DNA from: Limosilactobacillus reuteri
Lineage (GTDB): Bacteria; Bacillota; Bacilli; Lactobacillales; Lactobacillaceae
Reading direction: 5' to 3'
DNA length: 64,000 bases
NCBI RefSeq assembly: GCF_020784725.1
Contig: NZ_JAJGTZ010000042.1
Location: 39,938 to 103,937, forward strand
Below, in pieces: positions 19,232-29,178 of this stretch; the first letter of the stretch is position 1; the number at the start of each line of letters is the position of its first letter. Position numbers and translations under genes: made by a program. The notes beneath the pieces were generated by a model. It saw only the letters and a program-made list of their open reading frames with translations. It was not told the DNA's origin and searched no databases.

Positions 19232-19972
19232 ATGAGTTTGACGGTTGATCAAATTAACAATAAGCAATTTAATACTAAGATGCGGGGTTATAATCCTGAA
19301 GAAGTTCAAGAATTTATTCAGGAAGTTTCACAAACAGTCCAACAATTAATAACTGAAAATAATAATTTACAAGAGCAAGTACGGGCTAACGATAGCAAGA
19401 TTAAGTACTTTGCTGACTTGAAAGACTCTTTAAATAAGTCAATTTTAGTTGCTCAAGAGGCTGCTGATAAGGTTAAAAATAATGCTAAGCGTGAAGCAGA
19501 TATTATGATTCGTGAAGCGCAAAAGCAAGCAACTGATATTGTTTCGGAAGCTAATGATAAGTCAAACCAAGTAATTGAAGACGCTGCTAATTCTACTAAG
19601 AAGTTAACAAGTGAAACTAATGATCTTCGTAAACAGACTCGGATCTTCCGTCAACGGCTTCAAGTCATGCTTGAATCTCAATTAGAAGTCATTAAGAGTA
19701 ATGAATGGGACAAGCTTTTAGAAAATGATGACTTGAGTAAATATGACGAAATTGAAAAAATTTTAGGTAGTCGTCTTGACAGCAGTTCAGCAACCAGTGT
19801 AGAATCAACTGCAACAACTATTAGTGAAGAACAACCTGTTGAATCAGAACAGCCAGTTGCTTCTGCTGAACAACCAGAAGAGAGTGCACCTGCACAACCA
19901 ACAGCTGTTAACGATGACAAAGGGTCAGATGCACCTGAAACTGTTGTCGTCTTCCCTGATAATAACAAGTAA
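19232..19972 (+). CDS. divIVA: Septum/pole-targeting protein DivIVA
   Basis: A 246-residue coiled-coil protein. The N-terminal lipid-binding domain is SLTVDQINNKQFNTKMRGYNPEEVQEFI. Two long heptad-rich segments follow (about 30-65 and 70-165). The C-terminal 80 residues are a disordered tail rich in Glu, Gln, Ser, Pro and Ala. It marks negatively curved membrane at septa and poles. GGAGGA precedes ATG 19232. It is the last gene of the dcw cluster before the ileS T-box. Confidence 0.95.
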   Translation: MSLTVDQINNKQFNTKMRGYNPEEVQEFIQEVSQTVQQLITENNNLQEQVRANDSKIKYFADLKDSLNKSILVAQEAADKVKNNAKREADIMIREAQKQATDIVSEANDKSNQVIEDAANSTKKLTSETNDLRKQTRIFRQRLQVMLESQLEVIKSNEWDKLLENDDLSKYDEIEKILGSRLDSSSATSVESTATTISEEQPVESEQPVASAEQPEESAPAQPTAVNDDKGSDAPETVVVFPDNNK

Positions 19973-20002
19973 ATCACTAGGATCGTATTTTAATAAAATC
20001 GT

Positions 20003-20231
20003 TGAAGAGAATTGGAATAATTACCATAACATTAAAGCGAGTCAACAATTGGTGAGAGGTTGATAATGTTTAACTATTCCTGATCATCTCGGAGTACCTC
20101 ATTTGAGTTAGTTAGGATGAGGCGGTTCATTATCGTTATCTAATGACATGAGGAAACTTTAATCTTAAAGTTTTAAATCCGGGTGGTACCGCGAAGAAGC
20201 TTCGTCCCAGTAATGGGAGGAAGCTTTTTTA
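20003..20231 (+). promoter_or_regulatory. T-box leader of ileS
   Basis: A canonical T-box is present. The conserved GGGTGGTACCGCG lies at 20180-20192. Upstream are a Stem I region with AGCGAG and GGTGAG motifs (about 20036-20057) and ATCATC at 20083-20088, which can supply the isoleucine (ATC) specifier. Downstream is a terminator in which AAGCTTC and TCCCA pair with TGGGA and GAAGCTT. Uncharged tRNA-Ile should favour the antiterminator and switch ileS on. Confidence 0.93.
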
Positions 20232-20269
20232 TTATTAAAATACAAGAATTAATGAAAGGGGTAGTTACA

Positions 20270-23065
20270 ATGCGTGTTAAAGATACGTTAAACCTTGGCC
20301 GTACTAAATTTCCAATGCGCGGAAAGTTACCTGTAACTGAGGCACAACGGGAACAGCTATGGGAAGAAAATAAAGTTTATGAACTACGACAAAAATTAAA
20401 TGAAGGAAAGCCTACTTTTGTTTTACATGATGGGCCTCCATATGCTAACGGTAATATTCACATTGGCCACGCTATGAACAAGATTTCTAAAGATTTTATT
20501 GTGCGCTATAAGTCAATGTCTGGCTACCGGGCACCTTATGTTCCTGGTTGGGATACTCACGGATTGCCAATTGAACACCAATTGACTAAGTCCGGTTACG
20601 ACCGTAAGAAGATGAGCTTAACTGAATTCCGTGATCTTTGTCGGGAATATGCCCTTAAGCAAGTTGATAAGCAACGGACTGACTTTAAGCGGTTAGGTGT
20701 AAGTGGTGAATGGGATCATCCATACCTTACCCTTGATAAAGAATTTGAAGCTGCTCAAATTCGGGTATTCGGTGAATTTGCTAAGAAAGGCCTATTATAC
20801 CAAGCTAAGAAGCCAGTTTACTGGTCATGGTCTTCAGAATCAGCCTTAGCAGAAGCCGAAGTTGAATATCATGATGTTGTTGCTAAAACAGCCTTCTTTG
20901 TAGAACAAATTAAAGATGGCAAAGGCCGTTTAGATAATGATACATATTTAGTTGTATGGACGACAACACCATGGACTGTTCCTGCTTCTGAGGCAGTTGC
21001 AGTTAATCCAAAGTTTGATTACTCTGTTGTAAAGCCAGCAAATGATGACCGGAAATTTGTTGTTGCAACAGATCTGCTTGAGAAATTAGCAGAAAAACTT
21101 GGTTGGGAAGATTATGAAGTTGTTGATCATTTAATGGGTCAAGAACTTGAAGGGATGACTACTCAACACCCATACCTTGATCGTGATCTTCTCGTTGGTT
21201 TAGCAGATTATGTTACTGCTGATGCTGGTACTGGCCTTGTTCACACTGCTCCTGGATATGGGGATGATGATTACAACTTTGGTAAAAAGTATGACTTGCC
21301 AATTTTTGCCCCAATCAATGATCAAGGTGTTTTAACCAAGGAAAACGGTGAAGGCTTTGAAGGGGTATTCTACCAAGATGCTGATGATGTATCCCTTCAA
21401 AAGTTAGAAGAAAACAATGCTTTACTTCTTCAAGAGCCATTACAACACAGTTACCCATTCGATTGGCGAACAAAGCAACCAATTATCTTCCGGGCAACTG
21501 ATCAATGGTTTGTATCAATTGAAAAGATGCGCCAAAATATTTTAGATGCCTTAGAAGACGTTAAGTACCACCCAGAATGGGGAAAGGTTCGTCTTCGCAA
21601 TATGATCAAAGACCGTGGTGATTGGGTAATTTCTCGTCAACGTGTTTGGGGTGTACCTCTACCAATCTTCTATGCTGAAGATGGCACACCAATCATGGAA
21701 GAAGAAACAATCAACCATGTAGCAGAATTATTTGCTAAGTATGGTTCTAATGTTTGGTTTGAACGTGAAGCAAAAGATCTTTTGCCAGAAGGATACACTA
21801 ATGAACATTCTCCTAATGGTAAGTTCACTAAGGAAACCGACATTATGGACGTATGGTTTGATTCAGGATCATCACACCAAGGAGTATTAGCTGAACGTGA
21901 TTACTTAACTTACCCAGCTGACCTCTACCTCGAAGGATCTGACCAATACCGTGGTTGGTTTAACTCGAGTTTGATTACCAGTGTTGTATGTTCAGGACAT
22001 GCACCATATAAGGAAATTGTTTCTCAAGGATTTACACTTGATAAGCGCGGTAACAAGATGAGTAAATCTCAAGGTAACGTTATCGATCCAAATAAGGTTG
22101 TTCAACAAATGGGTGCGGAAATTATCCGGTTATGGGTAATGAGTGCTGATACTTCGGCCGATGTTCGTGTATCGATGGGAACATTCCAACAAATTTCCGA
22201 AGCATATCGTAAGTTGAGAAATACGTTCCGTTTCTTACTCGCTAATACTAGTGACTTCAATCCTGAAGAAAATACCGTTTCTTATGAGAAGTTACAATCT
22301 GTCGACAAGTATATGTTGGTTAAACTTAACCACTTCTTAAAGACAATGCGGGAAGATTTTGATAACTATGATTTCCTTGATGCTTATAAAGTATTGATCA
22401 ACTTTGTAAACAATGATCTTTCAGCTTTCTACATGAACATTGCTAAAGATGTACTCTATATTGAGGCTGAAAATTCAGAAGTTCGGCGGTCAATGCAAAC
22501 TGTCTTCTATGATATCCTTTTGACACTTGTTAAGCTTCTTACACCAATCCTTCCTCACACTACAGAAGAAGTATGGAGCTACATGAATGAACCGGAAGAT
22601 TTTGTTCAATTAACTGAAATTCCAGATCCACGGACATTTGCTGGTGAAGAAGAGCTATTGAGCAAGTGGGATGACTTTATGGAAGTACGTTCACATGTTC
22701 TGAAGAGTCTTGAAGAAGCACGGAATGCTAAGCTAATCGGTAAATCTCTTGAAGCTCAAGTTGATCTTTACTTAACTGATGACCAAAAGCAATTACTTGA
22801 TAGTCTTAATGAAAACATTCAATTATTGTTAGGGGTTTCTGCTCTCCATGTCCATCCAGCTGATGAAGCGCCTACTGATGCTGACCAATACAACGATGGG
22901 GTGGCAGTTAAGGTTACAACCGCTAATGGTGAAACTTGTGCTCGTTGTCGCATGGTTAAGGAAGACGTTGGCAGTGATCCAGCATATCCTGAATTATGTG
23001 CTCGCTGTGCTGCTATTGTTCGGGAAAACTTCCCTGAAACAGCAGAAGATGGTTTAGAAGAATAA
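20270..23065 (+). CDS. ileS: Isoleucyl-tRNA synthetase
   Basis: A 931-residue class I aminoacyl-tRNA synthetase. HIGH is in [11 protein letters not shown] near residue 65, and KMSKS is in [14 protein letters not shown] near 595. The editing domain includes [18 protein letters not shown]. The C-terminus has two CxxC knuckles (CARC...CARC) that bind zinc in bacterial enzymes. The frame opens earlier inside the T-box terminator, so the start is ATG 20270 behind GAAAGGGG. Regulated by the T-box just upstream. Confidence 0.97.
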   Translation: MRVKDTLNLGRTKFPMRGKLPVTEAQREQLWEENKVYELRQKLNEGKPTFVLHDGPPYANGNIHIGHAMNKISKDFIVRYKSMSGYRAPYVPGWDTHGLPIEHQLTKSGYDRKKMSLTEFRDLCREYALKQVDKQRTDFKRLGVSGEWDHPYLTLDKEFEAAQIRVFGEFAKKGLLYQAKKPVYWSWSSESALAEAEVEYHDVVAKTAFFVEQIKDGKGRLDNDTYLVVWTTTPWTVPASEAVAVNPKFDYSVVKPANDDRKFVVATDLLEKLAEKLGWEDYEVVDHLMGQELEGMTTQHPYLDRDLLVGLADYVTADAGTGLVHTAPGYGDDDYNFGKKYDLPIFAPINDQGVLTKENGEGFEGVFYQDADDVSLQKLEENNALLLQEPLQHSYPFDWRTKQPIIFRATDQWFVSIEKMRQNILDALEDVKYHPEWGKVRLRNMIKDRGDWVISRQRVWGVPLPIFYAEDGTPIMEEETINHVAELFAKYGSNVWFEREAKDLLPEGYTNEHSPNGKFTKETDIMDVWFDSGSSHQGVLAERDYLTYPADLYLEGSDQYRGWFNSSLITSVVCSGHAPYKEIVSQGFTLDKRGNKMSKSQGNVIDPNKVVQQMGAEIIRLWVMSADTSADVRVSMGTFQQISEAYRKLRNTFRFLLANTSDFNPEENTVSYEKLQSVDKYMLVKLNHFLKTMREDFDNYDFLDAYKVLINFVNNDLSAFYMNIAKDVLYIEAENSEVRRSMQTVFYDILLTLVKLLTPILPHTTEEVWSYMNEPEDFVQLTEIPDPRTFAGEEELLSKWDDFMEVRSHVLKSLEEARNAKLIGKSLEAQVDLYLTDDQKQLLDSLNENIQLLLGVSALHVHPADEAPTDADQYNDGVAVKVTTANGETCARCRMVKEDVGSDPAYPELCARCAAIVRENFPETAEDGLEE

Positions 23066-23125
23066 TAATCTCTAAAAAAACTGGTTTTCGTTATCCAGTA
23101 AATGACAATTATTTTTAAGCGGTGT

Positions 23126-23162
23126 AAAATACCAAGTGACACTTGTTGCTTGGTATTTTATT
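23126..23162 (+). terminator. Intrinsic terminator after ileS
   Basis: AAAATACCAAG pairs with CTTGGTATTTT over a 12-base loop. It sits between ileS and the cold-shock gene. Confidence 0.75.
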
Positions 23163-23178
23163 ATGGAGTTGGTAAAAA

Positions 23179-23382
23179 ATGCTCAAAGGAAAAGTAAAAA
23201 GTTTTGACGAACAAAAAGGGTGGGGCTTTATTACAGTTCCTCACGAAGGAGAAATTTTTGTTCACTATAGTGGAATTGAAGGAACGCGTCGTCGCATCCT
23301 TCACCCTGATGAAGAGGTCTCATTAGTAATTGTTCAAGGACAAAAGGGACCGCAAGCTGCACATGTTCGTGTTTTAAGATAA
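23179..23382 (+). CDS. csp: Cold-shock domain protein
   Basis: A 67-residue single cold-shock domain. It has GKVKSFDEQKGWGFITV with the RNP1-type KGWGFI, and the RNP2-type EIFVHYSGI. The rest of the fold (DEEVSLVIVQGQKGPQAAHV) also fits. Such proteins bind single-stranded RNA or DNA and melt mRNA structure. Sequence between the motifs is more divergent than in classic CspA, for example HYSGIEGTRRR in place of HFSAI. GGAG precedes ATG 23179, and the NUDIX gene follows after 12 bases. Confidence 0.9.
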   Translation: MLKGKVKSFDEQKGWGFITVPHEGEIFVHYSGIEGTRRRILHPDEEVSLVIVQGQKGPQAAHVRVLR

Positions 23383-23394
23383 GGATGAGTTCTA

Positions 23395-23946
23395 ATGGAA
23401 TTTGAAGAGCGACCAGTAAGTAGTAAAACAGTTTTCCATGGTCATTTAATTGATGTTGAGGTACAACAAGTTATCACCCCGCATGGTAATAAAACACAAC
23501 GGGAAATCGTCCACCACGCACCAGCAATTGCGATTTTGGCTTTGACGGCTGATAATAAAATGATTCTTGAAAAACAGTGGCGCGCACCAATTGCGAAAAC
23601 AACCCTTGAAATTCCTGCGGGGAAGCTCGACCAACGGGATGCTGATAATGCTCTTCATGCGGCTAAACGTGAATTAAATGAAGAAACAAGGTATGAAGCA
23701 ACAAGTTTAAAAAAGATTTCTTCATTTTATACTTCTGTTGGTTGTATGGATGAATACATGACTCTTTATTTGGCTACGGGATTAAAACGGGTTAGTAATG
23801 AGCTGCCACAAGATCAAGATGAACAGTTGATGTTAAAAGAAGTAACTTTACCACAAGCACTTGAAATGATTGATCAAGGCGAAATTGAAGACGCTAAGAC
23901 AATCATGGCAATCTATTACTGGCAAGGAATGAACAACCGTGGATAA
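23395..23946 (+). CDS. nudF: NUDIX hydrolase, ADP-ribose pyrophosphatase type
   Basis: A 183-residue NudF-like hydrolase expected to split ADP-ribose into AMP and ribose-5-phosphate. The Nudix box reads GKLDQRDADN...AAKRELNEETRYEA near residues 82-105. It keeps the catalytic REL..EE core but has an Asp and a two-residue longer spacing where the standard box has Gly-x5-Glu, a variant I recall from other lactobacilli. IAILALTADNKMILEKQWRAPI precedes it. The stop overlaps the next gene by eight bases, so the two are probably coupled. Confidence 0.87.
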   Translation: MEFEERPVSSKTVFHGHLIDVEVQQVITPHGNKTQREIVHHAPAIAILALTADNKMILEKQWRAPIAKTTLEIPAGKLDQRDADNALHAAKRELNEETRYEATSLKKISSFYTSVGCMDEYMTLYLATGLKRVSNELPQDQDEQLMLKEVTLPQALEMIDQGEIEDAKTIMAIYYWQGMNNRG

Positions 23947-24202
23947 TAAACAACAAGATGAGCAACAATCACGGATGTCACGTAGTCAATATCGTCAACA
24001 GCAACATCAAACTGAACAATCTAATGAAGCAACAGAAAATACAACTGATCAACTTTATAGTCGCGAAGCAGTTGCCAGTCAGCGTCATGACGAAACAGTG
24101 GCAGAAAAAACAGCGCGCTTGAAACGTCGCTTAAATATTGCAATCATTGCTTTGATTGTGGCAATTATTATTGTTTACTTAATACTATTTTATGTTGGAT
24201 AG
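23939..24202 (+). CDS. Small tail-anchored membrane protein, unknown function
   Basis: An 87-residue protein starting at GTG 23939, which overlaps the end of nudF. The first 65 residues are hydrophilic and rich in Gln, Glu, Arg and Thr. One hydrophobic helix (IAIIALIVAIIIVYLILFYV) ends the chain, after a basic KRRL stop-transfer cluster. This suggests a tail anchor with the head in the cytoplasm. Similar short proteins occur between nudF and mtnN in lactobacilli, by recall only. No function can be assigned. Confidence 0.75.
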   Translation: MDNKQQDEQQSRMSRSQYRQQQHQTEQSNEATENTTDQLYSREAVASQRHDETVAEKTARLKRRLNIAIIALIVAIIIVYLILFYVG

Positions 24203-24217
24203 AAAAAGGAGAAAAAT

Positions 24218-24913
24218 ATGCGATTTGGAATTATTTGTGCAATGCCTGAAGAAATTAAAGAATTAACTGCAAAGTTATCCGATAAACAAGAAAAGAAAAT
24301 CGGGGGTAAATCCTACCTTTTCGGTAAGATCAATAATCAAGATGTTGTGTTAGTAGAATCTGGAATTGGTAAAGTGGAAGCTGGGATTACTACTGAACAT
24401 TTAATTACCGATTGTGGGACAGATGTTGTGATTAATTCTGGATCAGCTGGTGGAATTGGTGAAGGGTTACATGTTGGGGACATTGTAATTTCAACTGAAA
24501 CGGCCTACCATGATGTTGATGCAACTGCATTTAATTACCGTTATGGTCAACTCCCAGGAAAAGAGCCACGCTTTAAGGCTTCTGAACAATGGGGACAAGC
24601 CTTAGAAAAAGCTGGCGAAAAGACTGGCTTAAATGTAAAACGAGGATTGATTGTTTCTGGTGATCAATTTATTGCAAGTTCAGAAGCAATTAAAGAGATT
24701 TTGAATAATTTCCCTGATGCACTTTCTAGTGAAATGGAAGGGGCAGCGGTTGGACAAGTTGCCACTGACCACCAAATTCCGTATGTGGTAGTTCGGGCAA
24801 TGTCTGATACAGGTGATGAAGATGCCGGCGTTAGTTTTGACGACTTTATTATTGATGCCGGAAAACGCTCTGCAAACATGCTTCTTCAGCTCTTTGCGGA
24901 TTTAGATAAGTAA
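24218..24913 (+). CDS. mtnN: 5'-methylthioadenosine/S-adenosylhomocysteine nucleosidase
   Basis: A 231-residue Pfs/MtnN enzyme cleaving adenine from SAH and MTA; it recycles methylation by-products and feeds S-ribosylhomocysteine to LuxS. Motifs are the start FGIICAMPEEIKEL, ESGIGKVEAGITTEHLI, NSGSAGGIG, GDQFI and SSEMEGAAVGQVA with its substrate-binding Met-Glu, then VRAMSDTGDE with the catalytic Asp. GGAG precedes ATG 24218. It is probably co-transcribed with nudF upstream and the desulfurase downstream. Confidence 0.95.
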   Translation: MRFGIICAMPEEIKELTAKLSDKQEKKIGGKSYLFGKINNQDVVLVESGIGKVEAGITTEHLITDCGTDVVINSGSAGGIGEGLHVGDIVISTETAYHDVDATAFNYRYGQLPGKEPRFKASEQWGQALEKAGEKTGLNVKRGLIVSGDQFIASSEAIKEILNNFPDALSSEMEGAAVGQVATDHQIPYVVVRAMSDTGDEDAGVSFDDFIIDAGKRSANMLLQLFADLDK

Positions 24914-24932
24914 ATGGAAGGATGAAAAACTC

Positions 24933-26087
24933 GTGAGTGAGATTTATTTGGATAATGCAGCAACAACCCCAATGACCCCAGCAGTGATTGCGGAAATGAC
25001 TAAACAAATGCAAGAATCATGGGGAAATGCCTCAACTGGTTATTCTTATGGGCGTCATGCCAAACTTGTGATGGAAGATAGTCGTCACGTTCTTGCCCAA
25101 AGCATTAATGCTGATGATAATGAGATTATCTTTACCAGTGGGGGAACTGAAAGTGATAATACTGTTATTATCCAAACTGCTTTTAAACGGCAGAATCTTG
25201 GTAAGCATATTATTACAACTGCCATTGAGCATGAGGCAGTCTTAAAACCTCTCCATTTTTTAGAAGAACATGGCTTTGAGGTAACCTATTTACCAGTTGA
25301 TGAAAATGGTAATATCTCAATTGATGATTTTAAGGCCGCTCTTCGTGATGATACGATTTTAGTAACCATTATGATGGAAAACAATGAAGTGGGTAGTCAA
25401 ATGCCTATCCATGAGATTGGGGAAATTTTGAAAGACCATCAAGCATGGTTCCATACGGATGCAGTTCAAGCATATGGTCTGTTGCCAATTGATGTTAAAG
25501 CTGACCACATTGATATGCTTTCAACATCGGCCCATAAGATTAATGGTCCCAAGATGATGGGATTTTTATACCGTCGTGATGGCATTAGTTTTCCAAGCTT
25601 TATTAAGGGCGGGGATCAAGAAACTAAACGGCGTGCCGGAACTGAAAATGTACCTGGAATTGCTGGTTTTGCTAAAGCGGTAGAATTAAACACGCCGGAA
25701 GTAAAAGAAGAACGACGTGAGCGTTATTATGCCTTTAAGCAAAAAATCGTTAACGCACTTAAGGAAAATAATGTTGATTTTGAAATTAATGGACAAATCA
25801 ACAAAACCCACGTGCTTAACTTATGGTTTAAAGGAATTTCAACTTATGTTATCCAGACAGATTTAGACCTTGCTGGCATCGCAGTCTCTGGTGGTTCTGC
25901 ATGTACAGCGGGTAGTATTGAGCCTTCTCACGTTTTAACAGCGATGTTTGGCGCTGATAGCCCCCGAATTAGTGAATCAATTCGAATTAGTTTTGGCGGA
26001 GTGAACACTGAAGAAGATATTGATCAGTTAATTGCTACGATTGTTAAAACCGTTGAAAACCTAAAGAAAATTAATGGGGACAATTAA
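24933..26087 (+). CDS. iscS: Cysteine desulfurase (NifS/IscS-like)
   Basis: A 384-residue PLP enzyme that takes sulfur from cysteine as an enzyme-bound persulfide. It opens IYLDNAATTPMTP. The PLP lysine is in STSAHKINGPKMMG near residue 200, and GGDQETKRRAGTENVPGIAGF follows. The persulfide cysteine is in SGGSACTAGS near 325. Its place two genes before mnmA argues that it supplies sulfur for tRNA 2-thiouridine, as YrvO does in Bacillus. The start is GTG 24933 behind GGAAGGA. Confidence 0.93.
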   Translation: MSEIYLDNAATTPMTPAVIAEMTKQMQESWGNASTGYSYGRHAKLVMEDSRHVLAQSINADDNEIIFTSGGTESDNTVIIQTAFKRQNLGKHIITTAIEHEAVLKPLHFLEEHGFEVTYLPVDENGNISIDDFKAALRDDTILVTIMMENNEVGSQMPIHEIGEILKDHQAWFHTDAVQAYGLLPIDVKADHIDMLSTSAHKINGPKMMGFLYRRDGISFPSFIKGGDQETKRRAGTENVPGIAGFAKAVELNTPEVKEERRERYYAFKQKIVNALKENNVDFEINGQINKTHVLNLWFKGISTYVIQTDLDLAGIAVSGGSACTAGSIEPSHVLTAMFGADSPRISESIRISFGGVNTEEDIDQLIATIVKTVENLKKINGDN

Positions 26088-26088
26088 A

Positions 26089-26427
26089 ATGGAATTTACA
26101 AAAACAGTACAAATTTCTGGTGATAAGGATAAATACACAATTAGCCCAGAGATAAAAAAATATGCTTTGCTTGATTTAGGATTTGAACAGACTAACCGGG
26201 GAAACTTTGAATATTTAGGAAGTCTCGATACTGATAATCCATTTAAACCAGTTGCTCGCCTTCGGATCTTAATTAACAGTGATTTAGATGGTTTTAAAAT
26301 GGAGACTCTTTCCGGGAATGGTTTAAGAAAAATTAATATTTTTAATCACCAACGAGCAACTGAATTTGTGCAACAATATCACTACATTTTAGATGAAATG
26401 GTTGCCCGGCAAATATTCACTAAATAA
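26089..26427 (+). CDS. DUF1831-family protein
   Basis: A 112-residue soluble protein starting MEFTKTVQISGDKDKYTISPEIKKYALLDLGF; it matches my recollection of DUF1831 proteins of Lactobacillales. No catalytic motif or cysteine is present. GGGGA overlapping the desulfurase stop puts the start at ATG 26089; an upstream in-frame ATG at 26074 overlaps the desulfurase. It lies between the cysteine desulfurase and mnmA, so a role near tRNA thiolation is possible but unproven. Confidence 0.75.
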   Translation: MEFTKTVQISGDKDKYTISPEIKKYALLDLGFEQTNRGNFEYLGSLDTDNPFKPVARLRILINSDLDGFKMETLSGNGLRKINIFNHQRATEFVQQYHYILDEMVARQIFTK

Positions 26428-26432
26428 AAACT

Positions 26433-26461
26433 GTGCAGGGATTGAAATACTTTGGTACAAT
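26433..26461 (+). promoter_or_regulatory. Extended -10 promoter upstream of mnmA
   Basis: TGGTACAAT (-10 TACAAT at 26456-26461 with an upstream TG) lies 17 bases after a weak TGTGCA. It lets mnmA be expressed apart from the desulfurase operon. A short hairpin (GTAGATT with AATCTATAC, about 26492-26514) lies in the leader. Confidence 0.45.
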
Positions 26462-26531
26462 GGTTATCACTGGATGCATGCGACCTTCAATCGTAGATTA
26501 TTCCAGAATCTATACGAAATGATGGTGATAA

Positions 26532-27668
<1,137 letters not shown>

Positions 27669-27686
27669 TTCATATTTTTAGACCTT

Positions 27687-27724
27687 AAAGAAGGCAGAAG
27701 TAATTTCACTTTTGCCTTCTTAAA
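27687..27724 (+). terminator. Terminator after mnmA
   Basis: AAAGAAGGCA pairs with TGCCTTCTT across a T-rich loop. The T run after the stem is short. Confidence 0.65.
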
Positions 27725-27804
27725 TATACATAAAGTAATAACTCTGTGATAAACAATTGCCGCAAACTCTGGTAAGATAGTAAATAAAAGGGGTAACGAC
27801 AGAG

Positions 27805-28461
27805 ATGACAAAAGTTTATTTAATCCGACACGGCAAAACGCAGTGGAATTTAGAATCTCGTTATCAAGGTGCCAATGGCGATTCACCATTATTAAAGGAT
27901 AGCTATCGAGAAATTGAATTATTAGCAAGCTCATTACAAAGGATCCCGTTTGAGCATGCTTATACCAGTCCCTTAAAGCGTGCGCGAATAACAGCTCAGG
28001 CATTATTGAATCATTTAAATCCAGAAATTCCATTAACAATTGATAGCCGGTTAAAAGAATTTAATTTAGGTAAAATGGAAGGAATGTATTTTGAAGATGT
28101 TGCGGCAAAATGGCCTGAGGTTTTAAAAAACTTTCGTCATCATCCTGATAAATATGATGAATCATTAGTAGAAGGGGAAAGTTTTCTGGAAGTAATAGCT
28201 CGTTTCCGTGCAGCAATTGAAGAGTATTGTCGCCAATATCCTAATGGTAATATTCTCGTGGTTTCACACGGAGCTGCCTTAAATGCTGCTATTAATGCAT
28301 TGATTGGAACGCCCCTTGCTCACTTGAAAGATCGTGGTGGACTAAGCAATACATCAACGACGGTTCTTACTACTAATGATGGTCGTCATTTTGAACTTGA
28401 GAAGTGGAATGACACATCTTATCTTCACAAGAGCAAGGTTGATCCGACCGATACGATTTAA
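27805..28461 (+). CDS. Histidine phosphatase family protein (phosphoglycerate mutase-like)
   Basis: A 218-residue branch-1 histidine phosphatase. The phosphorylated His lies in VYLIRHGKTQWN (residues 4-15), TSPLKRARITAQ carries the usual Arg, and the second His is in NILVVSHGAALNAAI. The length fits cofactor-dependent mutase-like phosphatases (GpmB, CobC, YhfR type) rather than glycolytic GpmA. The substrate is not evident. AAAAGGGG precedes ATG 27805, and a candidate extended -10 (TGGTAAGAT, ending near 27779) lies upstream. Confidence 0.88.
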   Translation: MTKVYLIRHGKTQWNLESRYQGANGDSPLLKDSYREIELLASSLQRIPFEHAYTSPLKRARITAQALLNHLNPEIPLTIDSRLKEFNLGKMEGMYFEDVAAKWPEVLKNFRHHPDKYDESLVEGESFLEVIARFRAAIEEYCRQYPNGNILVVSHGAALNAAINALIGTPLAHLKDRGGLSNTSTTVLTTNDGRHFELEKWNDTSYLHKSKVDPTDTI

Positions 28462-28473
28462 GAGGTGATATTA

Positions 28474-29157
28474 ATGACAGAGAAAAAAGATTTTCGTGAT
28501 CCTAAGAAAAAGGAAACCGAAAAATTAGTTCATAAACTAGTTGAAGCAATTGATGAACACCCAGATAAAGTAAATAATTATTATGATTTAGGTTCTTTAC
28601 TAACTCGGTTAAATGATTATCAACAAGCAGAAGAACTCTTTATGAAGGCTTTAGGTATTTTTGAGGCAAAGGGCGACAAGAATGCTATGAATCTTTTAAA
28701 CTATGGCCTTGGTAACCTTTACTATGAGATTGGCAAAGTTAATGAAGCAATTAAGCTTTACAATAAGATTGATGATCCAAAGCTCAAAGCTGATTCTTAT
28801 CTTATGTTAGCGCAAAGCTATATGAAAAAGGGACAATACAAGCAAGCAGTTGCTTATGGATTAACTGCTCTTGAATTACGTCCAGACGATCCTGAAATTA
28901 ACCAGGTAATCGGCGATTCATTATTAGCATTAGGTGAATTTAAACAGGCTAAAGCTTATTATGATGCAATTCTAAAGTATCATCCAGGACGTGCTGATAC
29001 GCAATTTAATCGTGGAATTGTGGCGATGGTTCTTGGTGAGCCTTACAAAGACTACCTTACGCAAGCTAAGCAGTTAGATCCTAATTACTACCATAAGAGT
29101 GAACAACGACTTAATGATATTGAAAAAACGCTTCAGGCAACGCAAAAGAAAGAGTAG
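28474..29157 (+). CDS. TPR-repeat protein
   Basis: A 227-residue protein made almost wholly of tetratricopeptide repeats, seen as NYYDLGSLLTRLNDYQQAEELFMKAL, NLLNYGLGNLYYEIGKVNEAIKLY, ADSYLMLAQSYMKKGQYKQAVAYG and NQVIGDSLLALGEFKQAKAYYDAIL. It has no signal peptide. Such proteins are scaffolds; no partner is evident. Start ATG 28474 is set by AGGTGA; a slightly earlier in-frame ATT start is unlikely. It lies between the phosphatase and recD2, with recD2 22 bases downstream. Confidence 0.88.
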   Translation: MTEKKDFRDPKKKETEKLVHKLVEAIDEHPDKVNNYYDLGSLLTRLNDYQQAEELFMKALGIFEAKGDKNAMNLLNYGLGNLYYEIGKVNEAIKLYNKIDDPKLKADSYLMLAQSYMKKGQYKQAVAYGLTALELRPDDPEINQVIGDSLLALGEFKQAKAYYDAILKYHPGRADTQFNRGIVAMVLGEPYKDYLTQAKQLDPNYYHKSEQRLNDIEKTLQATQKKE

Positions 29158-29178
29158 CAACATGAAAGGATGACTTCT

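Noticed and set aside
20183-20269. Upstream in-frame extension of ileS
   Set aside because: It lies within the T-box antiterminator/terminator; the synthetase begins at ATG 20270.
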